Assembly: GCA_964006375.1 (NCBI GenBank)
Contig: OZ023262.1
Span: forward strand, 197,618,778 to 197,682,777
Origin: Tillus elongatus
Lineage: Eukaryota; Arthropoda; Insecta; Coleoptera; Cleridae
DNA length: 64,000 bases
Direction of reading: 5' to 3'
The notes beneath the pieces were generated by a model. The model saw only the letters and a program-made list of their open reading frames with translations. It ran no database searches and was not told the DNA's origin. The translations under genes and the position numbers were made by a program. Shown piece after piece: positions 42,716 to 58,339 of this stretch. Numbering within the stretch: the first letter of the stretch is position 1; the number at the start of each line of letters is the position of its first letter.

Positions 42716-42884
42716 AAATCTAGACACATGATTCATAGTTTAGTACACATATAAGTGTTGAACGGGTCGTATGATATCTTTTGCAGTGTTGTACCTAACA
42801 GTAATCATTTTTAAATATGCACACTTTTTATTATTATATACATTTGTGGGAGTGTACATTGTACGTGTGTGAGAGAATGTGTTT

Positions 42885-42912
42885 GTGTGTGTGTGTGTGT
42901 GCTTGTGTGTGT
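42885..42912. repeat. (GT)n-rich stretch
   Basis: GTGTGTGTGTGTGTGC lies within the LINE 3' region. Confidence 0.85.
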
Positions 42913-43105
42913 TTTGATTTTTGCACCTGTATGTATATATGTGTGTTCTTGTATTCAATACTTAGTTTTGTATTCTTTGCTTGGTTTAGAATTATCCACG
43001 CACAAGTCTCTGACTTTTGTGTATCTTTTTAAGATTTATTATGTTCAGTAGATCTATGTATGTTATTATTATTGAACTGTATTTTGAAAATAAATCTGTA
43101 AGATA

Positions 43106-43429
43106 TATGTAAGGTTTATATTGTGTGTGCTGTTTAGACTGAAACTAAATGGCTTTTAAACATAACTATGTTAACTATACAATATTAATAACGGGAATAG
43201 TAATTAGATATCGTCTCTAGTAAGTAAACATGTGATTATTGTGGTCCGTCGTTAGCGTCGTAGCTTGATAGCTTAGCACATCGTCGTAAAGTACTATCCG
43301 TTGTTTAGAGTACTCACTCCTCGTGGACCGTTCACAGATATTCTTAACTGTTCAACGTACCCCGACTGACTTGCGACTGCTACTTGTCGCGTGCTGTACT
43401 CTACGTCCTGTAACTCCGTGACTCTCAAA
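43106..43429. other. unassigned stretch
   Basis: No gene recognised. The right end, with CGTCC and CTC-rich sequence, is less AT-rich. Confidence 0.35.
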
Positions 43430-45175
43430 ATTTATAGGCACTTAAAGAGGCAACTTTGGGTGCCACTGATTACCAGAAAAACCCACAAAAAATACTCTGT
43501 ATGGATAACAAAATCTATTGTATCTTGCAGACAAAGATTGGGTTTTTTGATCCAAAAAGATCAACAAATGTCAGAAATGTTATAGTTTTTCCTCTCAAAA
43601 CGTCAAAGTCGCCATTTGAAACGTCAAAATTGGCAACTTTTTTTAAAGAAAATGCCGCAAGAGGTGTGTTTTCAAAACCCTTAAGTTTCAGTTTCAACCG
43701 CCATTGTCCTTCATTTTACTAAAATGTTTCCAGAAAATTGATTTGAAATAGACCCTTTCTCTGATGCTTCGGCAGTTGTTTTAGTTACCTATAGAGTTTA
43801 TCGTTTAATAGTCTATAATTTTAGAAAATTTTCGTAGAAAAATTTCGCTAATGAGGAGACCGTCACTTTTGAACTTTGAGAGGATTTCTCTAAATGAGTG
43901 CGAACTAGGCTCCGTAGATCTCATATCCGGGGTTAGTTTTAGTTTCTATCTATTTACACATATACAAGGTGACGTAGGAATGCGTCACCCTGTATATGTA
44001 AAACTAAATATTGCTGTTATTATAAAAAATGCCAGAAAAAAATTGTCTGCGTTCATTATATGGTGTCTTGAGCTGCGTCTAATAAAATTATTTCGACAAT
44101 TACCGGGCGGCCCATGAGTCGTCGATGATATAAAATTCTTTTTTGAATCGAACCTTTTATATTATCGCATTTTTGCATTGTCTATTGAATTATAATGCAT
44201 GTTTGCAAGAAAAAAAATTGATAGCGTTCGAGTTATTTTAATTGCAACTTTTCACATTTTTGACAGATATCAAAAATTATGATACGGCGTTTTTACCAAC
44301 AGATAGCAGAGTTCCATGAAAATGACGCATTTAAACAGGTTGTCGTTTCGATTATTCGTCGAAAAAATCGGGATGCCATACATAGGACAAGTAGTGAAAA
44401 CATTTTTGTAAATATTTACGTTCTTAGTCGCATACCATCTAATAACCGATCAGATTATGCGATCATTCAATAAATTTACAAAGAAACATATTTAAATATT
44501 TAGAGTAACTTTGGTACAAAAAAACGTGAGAAATAATTTGTTTGCTAGAATTATGCACGTGTACATTTTCATAATATATAAGTAGCTGATAAGTTGTTTT
44601 CACAAATGTCAAATGAAACTTTGAAGTGACAAACTTAAGTAATATGTAAAATATCAGTCTTGTCCGCTTGTATTTTTCTTTGCTGCCACTGATTCAACTT
44701 TCCGTGAAAACTTAAGAAAAAATACATGTTCTTTTTTCAATCTTAACAGATTAGCTGTTTAATTTAAATTGTATGTTTTTAAATTTTTGTGTAAGAAAAT
44801 AATTAGTCAATTTTCGTAGATTTTTTTGTGTTTCCGTAGAAATCATTGTTTGTAAAATTAATGTAAAATTTTGGTATTTGATAATAACTCTTAAAAAAAT
44901 TATTGTAACCGAAGAATATTTTCGAATTTTGGTGAAAAAAAGTTTGAAAGTATTCATGCAAATTTCGTTTTTAAAGTGTCTTCAAAAAGCTTTTTGTGAA
45001 TAAGTACATCTTGACAGGTGGGTAAATAGCTTGAAGAGGTTCGTCAGAAATTCGGACCAGTCTTTTCGGAATCATTTTCAGTTCATTTTCGGAAACAAGT
45101 TATTTTGATGAAATATGGTACATTGTCTCTAGTGTATAGGTTATACTGGTCACCAAATTTGATGCCTGCTTTCAT
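43430..45175 (+). mobile_element. HINE-like repeat H14, outer copy of a nest
   Basis: The body is colinear with H2 and H6: TTTATAGGCACTTAAAGAGGCAA, AAACGTCAAAGTCGCCATTTG, the internal stem-loop with GAGGAGACCGTC at 43822-43865, GGTGTCTTGAGCTGCGTC, and 'cggcgtttttaccaacagatagc' at 44285. It breaks at GATGCCTGCTTTCATT (45175) where a LINE begins, and the missing 3' end is found at 49163-49225. Confidence 0.75.
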
Positions 45176-47158
45176 TCACAGTCGCAAGTTCTAGCGCTGG
45201 TCAGCTCTTTAATGGCTGGCTGGTGTAGTATACTTGCGATATGGTAGGTGGTAATGGTCAGTGCTTCCTGCGCAATGCAACCCGAGGTCACACAGTCATC
45301 ACACCCACGTATTGTTTGGCACTACAACTCCGCGAACTGGGACGAAATGCGAGATTATTTTTCCTCATTTCCATGGGCGCCTGTCTGCTTCTCTCATCCT
45401 GACCCCTCTGATATCTCACAAAACGTCACCGAAATAATCCAAGCTGGCATGGAATTATTTATTCCACGTACACAGGAGACCTCTTTGTCAACTCAAAAGC
45501 TCTGGTTCTCTAAATCCTGTGACAAGGCCAGACATGAAAAGGTCAAAGCTCACAAAACGCTTCTACACAATCCCAGTCAAGAAAACCGTCAAGCATTTAA
45601 CGACGCAAGAAACCGGTATGTCCGCATTCTTTCTGAGGCAAAAAACTCGTTTAATAACCACATCAAAAACAAAGTCCTCTCAAGCTCCAACGGCATAAAA
45701 CCATTCTGAACTCTTGCTAAATCTATTGGGAATAATTACTGCAAGAGCACGTTCCCACCTATTGTCTCGGGGGATGAAATTGTTTCTACAGCCCTGGGCA
45801 AGGCTGAACTATTTGCCTCGCTGTTCGCTGGAAATTCTACTCTCAACCCACCTCCAAATGTTCAACCACCAACAGTCCCCAATGTCGCGCATAAAATGGC
45901 AGATATCATTTTCAAAACTAAAAAGGTACGAAAGATGCTCTCTTCTCTTAATACCAGGAAAGCCTCTGGCGTTGACGAGATCCCAGAAATTTTTCTCAAA
46001 AAATGTGCACCAGAACTTGCTCCTGTCCTGACTCGTCTGTTTCAGACATCTTACAATAAAGGGATATTCCCTAGTAACTGGAAAACTGCTCGAGTACAAC
46101 CCGTCCCCAAGAAAGGATCCAAAGCGCTTTCTAGCAACTACAAGCCTATTTATCTCCTTTCAAACGTCTCTAAAGTGATGGAAAATTATATAAACACCGA
46201 ATTACAAAAAATTTCTTGAAACACACAGTCTAATCCACGACAGGCAGTATGGATTCCGTCAGCGCAGATCAATTGCCGACCTCCTTTCCTTTGTCACCCA
46301 TTCTTGGAACAAGTCTATGGAAGTACAGGGTGAATCCCAGATTGTCGTTCTAGCTCCAAAGCATTCGACCAGGTCTGGCACGGAGCGCTGCTTAATAAAC
46401 TTCCGGCCTATGGCCTACCATCAAAACGCTGTACCTGGACAGCAATTTCCTCTCCAACCGGAACATTTCTGTTGTCGTGGATGGCCAATCCTCTAAACTG
46501 TATCCAATTAATGCCGGAGTTCCTCATGGTTCAGCTTTAGCCCCTACTTTGTTTCTTCTCTACATCGGTGACCTCCTCTCTAGCACATCCAACCCAGTTT
46601 ACAGTTACGCGGACCACAGCACCCTCCACTTAAATATACAATATTCTAAGCCTGTCTCTTTAACCCAATTAGATGAGGATCGCAGACTCATGGAGGGTTC
46701 TATTTCCGTGGATCTCCAAAAAATATTAGATTGGGGAAGTAGAAATCTTGTACAATTCAACCCCACCAAATCACAGTCTTGCTTTCTTTCTCATAAGAGA
46801 TACACAAGCCCTAGACCCATCACAATGAACAATCAAGTTATTCAAAGTAATGAGTCCTTTTCACTTGTTGGCATTTCTGTGGATCAGAATTTGAATTGGT
46901 ATCAACATGTCACATCAATTGCAGAAGCGGCTGCTAACAAATTAGGTTTCCTCTTCCGGGCTCGCAAATACTTTTCATCAGCTAATCTCTATACCTTATA
47001 TACTTCACAAATAAGACCAAACCTCGAATACTGCTCCCACATCTGGGGTGCTGCTGCCGCTTCTACACTCGCTATCCTGGACTCCATTCAGTGACCCTAC
47101 CCTCACCCAAAGGCTGCCATCCCTTGCCCACCGACGTGCCGTTGGTGCCCTCTCTCTC
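45176..47158 (+). pseudogene. CR1/Jockey-like LINE ORF2, 5' and central part
   Basis: The segment 45248-45706 is open and corresponds to the endonuclease-RT linker (VWHYNSANWDEMRDYFSSFP...LWFSKSCDKARHEKVKAHK). Frame changes then give SGDEIVSTALGKAELFASLFAGN, ARKMLSSLNTRKASGVDEIP, the fingers NYKPIYLLSNVSKVMENYIN, then QYGFRQRRSIADLL, a damaged catalytic SKAFDQVWHGALL and GVPHGSALAPTL. The box reads SYADHSTLH, so the second catalytic aspartate is His. The last open part (46477-47094) ends LEYCSHIWGAAAASTLAILDSIQ. It is cut at 47158-47160 by a HINE-like insertion and continues at 48813. Confidence 0.88.
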
Positions 47159-47160
47159 TT

Positions 47161-48812
<1,652 letters not shown>

Positions 48813-49162
48813 TTTATAGAAATCTGCACGGGCAGTGCTCAGAGGAGCTTTCTTCCATAGTTCCTCCACCTGCTTCCCCAACAGATCTACCAGGGGAACA
48901 GAGCGAATGCACCCTTTTACTGTCCAGGGCACCAGACATAGAACATATTGTTATGCCCGCTCTTTTGTCCGGAGAACTTCCAAGTTGTGGAATTCCTTGC
49001 CGGCACATGTTTTTCCTTCTCCTCCGAACCTCAATACCTTCAAGTCCAGAATTAACAAGTTGCCTCTTTCCTTCTTGTCGACACCCACGGTGCGATAGTA
49101 TTTAGGCTGTTAGCCCTCGTGGTATGCTGTTGAAATAAAAAAAATTAAAAAAAATTAAAAAA
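48813..49162 (+). pseudogene. 3' end of the interrupted LINE
   Basis: FYRNLHGQCSEELSSIVPPPASPT joins to RAVGALSLF at 47158. A frameshift then leads to ARSFVRRTSKLWNSLPAHVF and LNTFKSRINKLPLSFL (48835-49098), the conserved C-terminus of this LINE type. About 65 bp of 3' untranslated sequence ends in an A-rich tail (AAATTAAAAAAAATTAAAAA). Confidence 0.85.
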
Positions 49163-49225
49163 AGATACATTTGTTATTAAAAACATGTTAATGAAAATTC
49201 ACTACCATAACGCACTTGCTGCGTC
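49163..49225 (+). mobile_element. 3' end of the outer HINE-like repeat H14
   Basis: ACATTTGTTATTAAAAACATG and AATGAAAATTCACTACCATA are followed by the perfect hairpin ACGCA-cttgc-TGCGT (49210-49224). It continues H14 from 45175, as shown by the uninterrupted homologue at 23812-23895. Confidence 0.75.
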
Positions 49226-49752
49226 CAGACTTTTTTATTGAATAAGGAAATAGTTAAAGACTATACGGCTTTTTAAAGCTTAAGGCGGTGTTGCAATTAC
49301 ATTAATAAATCCAAAGTAAAACAAGAGACATTATTACAGGCTCATTAAATACTAAATCGTTGCTAAATCACGAAAAGTAAATTCTCTCGAAGCTTTTTAT
49401 TTTATTAAGACCAAACATACATTTTTTTTTCAGATGGTAGAAGCGGGAGTTAAAAAGTTTCGGTAATTCTACACTAAGTAGAGACTTTTTGTCTCTCATC
49501 TTTCATCGCATTTAACAAAATCCCTTACAAATGGCGCTAGACACTCGAAACGTCACTAATGAATGAGAACCGTCGACTTCAACAGTTTGTTAGCGAGTCC
49601 GTTGCTTAGAAATATACAAAAGCCTGCATCCTAATAGCGAGTGGAGTAATCAATACGGTTATTTAAAAAAATATTTTTGGTTTTCAAGCGTCACATAAAG
49701 GAGTGTCAGCAATCGACTTAGAAAAACGCTAGAACTTTGGTAATCGTGAATA
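49226..49752. other. unassigned stretch
   Basis: No gene recognised on either strand. Confidence 0.4.
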
Positions 49753-49753
49753 C

Positions 49754-50215
49754 AGGGTGGCCGCTTGAAAACAAAGAAGGCGTGTTTGAGTGCACGAGTC
49801 TTGATTTTCTTGAAAATTGCTCAAATGTAAATTCTGCTTTCAAGGGGAAAAACTTTTAGGGTTATTTTCAACATGGCAACATCAACCCGTAAGCGGTGGT
49901 GCGATCAACCCCTAAAATGTTACCAGACACGGGGGGGGGGGGGGGTGTTGATCAAACAGCACATCATTTTAGAAATGGTGTAAATGTGTAAATCTCTCTA
50001 CAACGGTGCTTTATCTTCAAAATTTCAATCAGTGGTTTCTGAGAAATTATTTCTAAAGGTGACTAATTTATTTATCAAACACTCACATGTAAGTTTCTTT
50101 AATGTACAAAGTTTCTACCACCACTCTCCGTACAAATTTTGTTCAAAACGTCGGCGCACATTTGGTGCTGGCGTAAATCTTTTAAGGAATCAAGCTGAGT
50201 AGATTAAATTTTACT
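49754..50215 (-). mobile_element. terminal fragment of a mariner-type element
   Basis: The left end CAGGGTGGCCGCTTGAAAAC preceded by TA resembles the 32.7-kb element's end. It is followed by a TIR-like region with AACATGGCAACATCAACCC and a 14-G run. At about 50000-50170 the minus strand gives VRRRFEQNLYGEWW and nearby residues, like the transposase C-terminus RARFEQNLYFCMEAGG of the 32.7-kb element. The remainder is missing. Confidence 0.65.
49932..49945. repeat. (G)14 homopolymer
   Basis: A run of 14 G in a very AT-rich region. Its exact length could be a sequencing artefact. Confidence 0.9.
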
Positions 50216-50389
50216 TTTTATGTGAACGCAGAAAAAAAAATTTTGGGCGATAAAGCTGGCTATTTATGGAATCTTTACTCCCAACTCAACGCCTTGAAAA
50301 TCTGTGGTCGAGATATTGTCAAACAGGCAATATTTAATATCCTGTAAATAAGTATTAGCTGAAATTAGTGATCATATTTTAAGTATTGT

Positions 50390-51290
50390 AAGTACTCGTA
50401 GAAACAGAATTAAGATACAATTTGATTCGCACGAAAGCGCTAATAAATTAGGAACTTCTAAAGAATTGAAGAAAAAGGGTACACACGATTTATACCGCGA
50501 TATCTAACAATTATACAGAGTGTTTTAAGCTCAGTCAACAAGGAAATTTCAGAACAGAAATTAAGAGAAATCATTAAACCAATAACGGGTGACAATTTTG
50601 AAATTGTAAGTGTTAAACGACTTAACCGCAGAGTAGAGGACGCGGGAACAATAAAATATGTCCCCACGTTTTCGGTACTCGTTAACTTTGATAATGATAA
50701 TCAGCCTACTAAGGCCTTTATAGAAAAAATAATGTATCAAGTGGAACCATACGTAAAACGTGTAGTCCAGTGCCTTTAATATCTACATTACAATCACATC
50801 AGTAGTCAGCGTAGGGGTAAGGAAAGATGCAAGAGATGCGGCGGTAGTCATGAAAATACAAATTGTGACAACAATGCCAGGACAACCTGTGTTCTTACGA
50901 AGGAACACACATAGCAACAGACAGAAAAGCCTGCCCTGAATACACAAAACCAAAAATATCAAACAATTAATGGCTGTCGAAAGTCTAATATAAAAATAGC
51001 TATTCCACGGTACTAAAAATCCTTCAATTGAAAAAAATTGATACTAGACATACCAACACAAGGAGGACAAACTGAACGAATGCGAAAAAACACACACCTG
51101 AAACAAATCAGCTTAAGTAACAAACCCCAACCCAATACACCAAGATTAAATTGGCCAACAAGTCCAAGGCCAAATTCACCCCTCTCTTTATAAATAGCTC
51201 CTACCCTCCGTATTCTAGTAGTTATTATAAATACTCGGATAATGACTTTGTAGGGCAACATGTCAAAAAATAAGATAAGAACTTTCAGAG
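50390..51290 (+). pseudogene. LINE ORF1 (gag-like) relic
   Basis: After frame corrections: NRIKIQFDSHESANKLGTSKE...GDNFEIVSVKRLNRRVEDAGTIKYVPTFSVLVNFDNDNQPTK, YQVEPYVKRVVQC, then the zinc knuckle CKRCGGSHENTNC and a decayed second one (CVL...HIATDRKACPEY). A Ser/Pro-rich tail runs to about 51280. The layout of RNA-binding fold, knuckles and proline-rich tail is that of ORF1 in I/Jockey-group LINEs. The ORF2 remains at 51340-51754 and 53656-53960 are probably the same copy. Confidence 0.78.
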
Positions 51291-51339
51291 ATGTTGAATA
51301 ATACAGAGTTAGCAGTGATGACAATAGAGCGACAACAGA

Positions 51340-51756
51340 CCAACTATTAGATCTTAATGACCAACAAAATGAAAATTTTGCGATGGAATTGTGTAATAAT
51401 AAAATCGCATTATGAAAGAGTTATATTAGATAGCAATCGTAGGAACTGAAAAAACTACTGCAACAGTCTTAACAAAAACACCTCTATTAAAGAAATCTGG
51501 GCAATAATTAAAAGGCCAAAAAAAAATAATGACATGCAAATATAATCCATTTATGAAAAGCAATAACTTGGAAAAAATAATAGACAACTTTGTTCCCATG
51601 CAAAAAAAAAAATATTAAAAAATTGAGTTTGACGAAGCAAACGCACAGCATGCATTGACAGAAGAATTTTTCTTACCAGAATTGGAGATTGTAGTTAAAA
51701 ACAAAAACGACACAGTATCCGAAGCAGACAAAATTTACTACATAATATTAGAGAAA
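51340..51756 (+). pseudogene. LINE ORF2 fragment before the repeat insertion
   Basis: From about 51400 the frame-corrected translation resembles the endonuclease-RT linker (NRRNWKNYCNSLNKNTSIKEIWAIIKRPKKNN). Then EFDEANAQHALTEEFFLPELEIVVKNKNDTVSEADKIYYIILEKL is open at 51622-51757, ending where the HINE-like insertion begins. The endonuclease domain is missing between ORF1 and this piece. It joins at 53655 to PERVKYILLKVINIIWNSE. Confidence 0.72.

Positions 51757-52902
<1,146 letters not shown>

Positions 52903-52997
<95 letters not shown>
52903..52997. repeat. (TA)n microsatellite, about 95 bp
   Basis: Pure TA between two unassigned stretches of the composite insertion. Confidence 0.97.
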
Positions 52998-52998
<1 letters not shown>

Positions 52999-53139
52999 CG
53001 TAAATGCTTCCAATGATTAACAATCAGTGAATTCAGTATTATTGGCCTTTCTCTGAAACTTAAAAATGAATTTCATGAGTCAATGACAATACGAGAAGCT
53101 GTCATTGACTAACCAACATCAACCACATACTTGATCTAT

Positions 53140-53655
<516 letters not shown>

Positions 53656-53965
53656 ACTGCCAGAGCGAGTTAAATACATCCTACTCAAAGTCATAAATAT
53701 TATATGGAATTCTGAACATATAGCAAAAGACTGGAATGCTTGTATAACGACAATCTTTCTAAAACCGAACCAAGATACCCAAAATCCAAAATCCTACAGG
53801 GTAATTATGCTTGCTTCATGCATATTCAAAAAAACGCATGATTAAAAACTGTTTGGAACCATGGTTAGAAAAGAACCATAAACTTCTTAAATTCGCAGCT
53901 TGGTTTCAGAAAAGATTGCTCCACAGTAGAAAATATTTACCACCTTATAATAGACACATATATTT
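53656..53965 (+). pseudogene. LINE reverse transcriptase fragment
   Basis: LPERVKYILLKVINIIWNSEHIAKDWNACITTIFLKPNQDTQNPKSYRVIMLASCIFK is the fingers region of a Jockey/I-type reverse transcriptase (canonical SYRPISL is SYRVIML here). After a shift it continues with RMIKNCLEPWLEKNHKLL. It ends before the catalytic YxDD region. It continues the copy cut at 51756. Confidence 0.78.
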
Positions 53966-54109
53966 CCTTTCAATGTGGGAAATCAACAGTGGCAACTTTG
54001 TTGTGTACCTTTGTTTAAGAACGCTATCCGTTAGTGGCCTACCTGTGTTGGTCAGAAAGTGCTCTGATCGGCCCCAGCAGCAGGAAGCTCTGTGTCCCAG
54101 TCTACATCC

Positions 54110-54595
54110 CAGTAGTAATACTTTTAAATTAAATAGACGTCGAAGATCGGGTTTAGAGACACTAATACAAGCTCATTTGAAGAATATTTGTATTTCTACC
54201 ATCATAAAAATTATTCAAATATTGTGTTCTAGCTCCTTTTGAGAAAAAACTGAATGGGCAAAACTCAATTTTCTATGAGGTTAGAAAATTAAAATTTTAT
54301 TAATCTAGTTATCGTAAGTCTCTTTAAAAGAAACTTGTATCACAAATTTCATTAGAGTTACAAAAACTTTCGAGAAGAAAATTTAATTCATATTTCGACA
54401 AGGAATGTATTTCCAAATTTTAAACGTGGCCGGTATTTTTGCTTGTAAATCGCCTGGAAGATTTCGTTTTAGTCAACCTAATCTAACCGCTTTTTCCAAC
54501 AACAAAAAAGTTTATGTAAAACAAAGTCTATTTGTGACTCTTCTTAATAAAAATTTAGTAATATTAACAATAAAAAATCTCTGCTGAAATGGTTG
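54110..54595 (-). mobile_element. HINE-like repeat H17, minus
   Basis: Similar to the left arm of the 31-kb palindrome: ACAAATTTCATTAGAGTTACAAAAACTTT, AAGGAATGTATTT, TTTTAGTCAACCTAATC and CAACAACAAAAAAGTTTATG. The hairpin end is degraded. Confidence 0.6.
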
Positions 54596-55690
54596 CTTTA
54601 TCATAACTCGTGTTATCTTCTGTGAGCCTCATCTTATATAAGAATCCATTATGGTGAACTAATCGCTGAGTTATTCTGCGATTCATTTTAATAGTTTTTT
54701 AACACAGCAAATGAAAACAAACAAAATGTGCCTACTCCTGAATTTATAAAAGTCAAGAGGTCAATTCATTATTCAAATAACTGACCTATTTGAAAAATAA
54801 TCAAACGAATATTAACGTTAATATTCTTATTCTTGGACTTCCAATTTAAGAAACGTATTTCATTTCTTTCACATATCATTTATTATTTAACCTAAAGAAC
54901 TGTAAAACCATGATAAATTTAAAGAAACACGTTATTATTCTTTGATGTCCTATTCTAGAAGCATATATACAAGTTGTTATATCTATTTCAATGATAATCG
55001 TTTACTACTTAACCTCAAACAAAACTGTCAAACCATAATAAATCAATAAAACACGGTATTAATCTGTAGTTTCTAATTTTGAAACAATATACAATCATTT
55101 ACTTAACCTCAAAATAGAACTGCCAAACCATAATAAACGAACAAAACGCTGATCTGTAGTTTCCAATTTTCAAAGCATATACAATCAGTTACTTAACATC
55201 AAAGAATAAACAAATTACACTATCGCATCTAGTTCTTACTTCAAGTAGCTGATATAAAACGTTTTTCACTCTCACTTTCAGATTAGAGTATTTTTCAACA
55301 CTTTACAAATCGGCCCCTCCGAATATACTTGAAGGTGGTCATTAGGGTAGGATCGCCACAGTTCGGGTGTGAACGTTCGTTGCACATTAGGATGTTGCGG
55401 CGATTCCGCCTTACGTGTGTTAGTTTGTTTGGGTATCGCTGCATTATGATGTGTGCCTTTGGTATACGTAACAATCTACGCGTGGCAGATGACTACTTCA
55501 TCTTTCTCTGGCATCATACTTTAACCACTTAGGTTGTTTAGATTACTGTCTTTCAGATTTTATTTTTAATTTGCGAAAAACTCAAAATTTTGTGAACCGA
55601 GTTCCTCAAAATTCACAACAGAGGTTTATTTGCTTCATTTCTAGCTACATGTGGAGGCTAGTTCTAGTTTCTTAAATCCTTTCAAAATAT
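54596..55690. repeat. non-coding stretch with a degenerate tandem array
   Basis: At about 54885-55205, roughly three imperfect copies of about 85-122 bp share TTAACCTCAAA.AAAACTG.CAAACCATAATAAA, AAAACACG and ATCTGTAGTTTC.AATTTTGAAA. No coding region is recognised in the rest. Confidence 0.6.
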
Positions 55691-55699
55691 AGCGTAATC

Positions 55700-56103
<404 letters not shown>

Positions 56104-56920
56104 TACAATCTAAACCTCTTACACCCACAATAACATACGCTAACCCTAAGGATAACAACAGGGACACTCTTTACGTCATGGTATCTGTCATGACGATTAA
56201 AGGATATGACACACAGAAATCGAAAACATAAATATTAAGAGATGGAAGGAATAGGATTTCTTTCTTAATCTAAATAATCCACCGATGATTGAAGCATAAG
56301 GTTGTGCTAGGAGCAGAAAACAATTCAACAGATGATCGAACAATGTTGCGGTTTTAATAAATTTGTTTATTGCACAAAAATATCTTCTTATTTCTAAGAT
56401 CCAGATATAAGAGAGAAGCAAAACATATATTTCATGCCGAAGATATATTTTTTAATGATATTCCTAAAAAGTAGCTCGCTTTGTCCATTGTGGTAGCTGA
56501 AAGCAAACATTAAATTGTTGCTGTAATCGGTACTAACCTTATCGCAATCGCAGTTGCGCTGTTTTTTATTCCCAACTTAAATATATGCTTTGAAAAGGCT
56601 AAAATATCAGACGGTTTCAGGGGGTTAATATAGGTACGTCGGGGTAGGATTGCTTATATCGCGGTAACTGTGTCGAAAAGGGATATATATTGTTACTGTT
56701 AAAATAGTTGTTAGCATTTGAGTTAATTTTATACCATTAAGGTTCAAACATTCATTTAGAATATCATTAAACATCACTTTCCAAAGGTTTACCCCATTTA
56801 TAGCTACATCACGTCCTGCGGAGTCAGCTGGCTAGCTTCCAGAAATTCTGCAACGCCCTTTACACAAAATAAACAGTTTTATTCTGCGACTAGAATTCAT
56901 AGCGTAATGAGATTATTGTT
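56104..56920. other. unassigned stretch
   Basis: No gene recognised on either strand. Confidence 0.4.
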
Positions 56921-57310
56921 ACGTTCTTCGGAGTTCTGTATTAGTTGGCTAACAAAACACAGCTTTTCAAACTACGAATTTATTATAAATAACTATTTTC
57001 TGGCAATAAACACACAAACTACGGTATGATTCTATTACCAGATGTATATAGAAATATAGTTAACTTTTCGCCTTCTATTATCGCTTATTCCGCACAAATA
57101 CTCACTTACTGATTGACTGCTCTATCTGTCGCTCGCTTATTTGCACCGACTGCGGTAGATCCAGACCTTTCTACCTTATTACTTCTCGTTCCCTCTCGAA
57201 ATATAAGTCTAGAGTCTTCTTTGCTGCCAATACAATCTACGCGCTGGTTGTCACCATAGAGGTATAAACTTTCAATGAACTTGACTCTCATAAAGAAGGA
57301 TGTAATACTA
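56921..57310 (-). mobile_element. probable Ty3/Gypsy 3' LTR
   Basis: It lies directly downstream (minus strand) of an integrase C-terminus and a purine-rich GAGAAGGGGGTAG tract. On the minus strand it starts near TATTACATCC and ends near GAACGTAACA, an approximate TGTTAC...GTAACA inverted terminus. There is a possible TATA region (CTATATTTCTATATAC) and an AATAAA-like signal. No second LTR lies in the window, so the assignment rests on position and ends. Confidence 0.5.
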
Positions 57311-57830
57311 CCCCCTTCTCACTAACAACCGTCTTGATCGAATTATGTCATTTGTTGCTCTTTGGGCTCCTTTGAACGCAACCGACAACGTCATTGATCC
57401 ATTGGATCACCTTGTCTGGACGTTCCCCTAATTTCTGTAGTTTCGGTGACGGCCTCTGGATTGTAAAACCACACCCTATCTCCTTCAGTAAAACCAGCCG
57501 AATCAGCTTGCGCGTAATAACGGGTTTTTATGCGCTCACTTTCTACTCGTATGTGCTATCTGGCAGTAAAATGAAGAGCATCCCTCCTCTTCATTATATC
57601 GGGATTCTCTCAAGCGAAGCTGTTGCGTTTCTCTGGTTCTTCTTAAAAAGAACATACTACATGCTCTATCTTGTCTTTGACATCAGTTCTGTACCAACAG
57701 AGGTATTGACTGATATTCTTATGGGATTGCTTGACACCTAGATGGCCTGTACACGCTCCGCCTTGTATGTATTCCAGGTTGCCGATTCTCTCCCTTTAAT
57801 ATTATTTCTAGGTGTCAGCAGCTGCACGCA
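57311..57830 (-). pseudogene. Ty3/Gypsy integrase remnant
   Basis: Minus-strand frames give NLEYIQGGACTGHLGVKQSHKNISQYLCWYRTDVKDKIEHVVCSF, the HHCC zinc-binding N-terminus of a retrotransposon integrase. After a large deletion of the DDE core comes KTRYYAQADSAGFTEGDRVWFYNPEAV, then PKLQKLGERPDKVIQWINDVVGCVQR, the GPY/F-type C-terminal module that binds chromatin or DNA. The plus-strand ORF at 57394-57741 is its antisense shadow. Confidence 0.75.
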
Positions 57831-57882
57831 GTCTACCTTAAATAAGGCAAATATTCTACCTTAAATAAGGTCTTACATCTAA
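57831..57882. repeat. short direct repeat
   Basis: TCTACCTTAAATAAGG occurs twice, at about 57834 and 57858, separated by CAAATAT. Confidence 0.85.
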
Positions 57883-58009
57883 GTAAATTTTTGCTTTTTA
57901 TTTGGTTAAGGATTATTTGTGTTTGTTGTTTTGTTCTTCAAACATTATTTAATTGTTTGTTTATCTTTTTGAAATTATCGTTGTCATATGTCAAATTGAG
58001 GCTTCCAAT

Positions 58010-58319
58010 AGACAAAATATGTGGTTCATGCACGACGGTGCACCACAACATTTCACGCTGAACGTCAGAAATCATTTAAATGACAGATTTTGGAATCTAT
58101 GGATCGGAAGCTGAAACAATGCTCCTGTAAAACGGTAACCTGGCTCACCGGATTTAACGTCCATGGATAACTTTTTATGGGGTGAGTTAAGCAGTTGGTG
58201 TATTCTAGACCAACAAACACCAAAGAAGAATTGTGGGTGCGAGTGCAAAATTCAGTAAACTTTTTACAACAAAGGAGTTTATCGTAGCATTTTGTACATA
58301 CCTTTTAGAGTTACCCTGT
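58010..58319 (+). pseudogene. mariner-type transposase C-terminal fragment
   Basis: NMWFMHDGAPQHFTLNVRNHLND (second Asp intact) is followed, after damage, by GSPDLTSMDNFLWGEL (third Asp) and a decayed tail. TTACCCTG plus TA near 58319 is a likely transposon terminus, next to the start of the Penelope-like element. Confidence 0.8.
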
Positions 58320-58339
58320 ACATAACAATAAATTAAAAC

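Larger units (their letters stand above)
40998..43105 (+). mobile_element. CR1/L2-like LINE, 5'-truncated
   Basis: The copy includes an ORF2 relic (40998-42715) and about 390 bp of 3' sequence with a GT-rich stretch, ending near TTTTGAAAATAAATCTGTAA. The 5' truncation point lies at a (TA)n tract. No poly(A) is seen; L2/CR1-type elements often end in short repeats instead. Confidence 0.75.

Noticed and set aside
57394..57741. 115-codon plus-strand ORF with hydrophobic stretch
   Set aside because: It is antisense to a Ty3/Gypsy integrase remnant.
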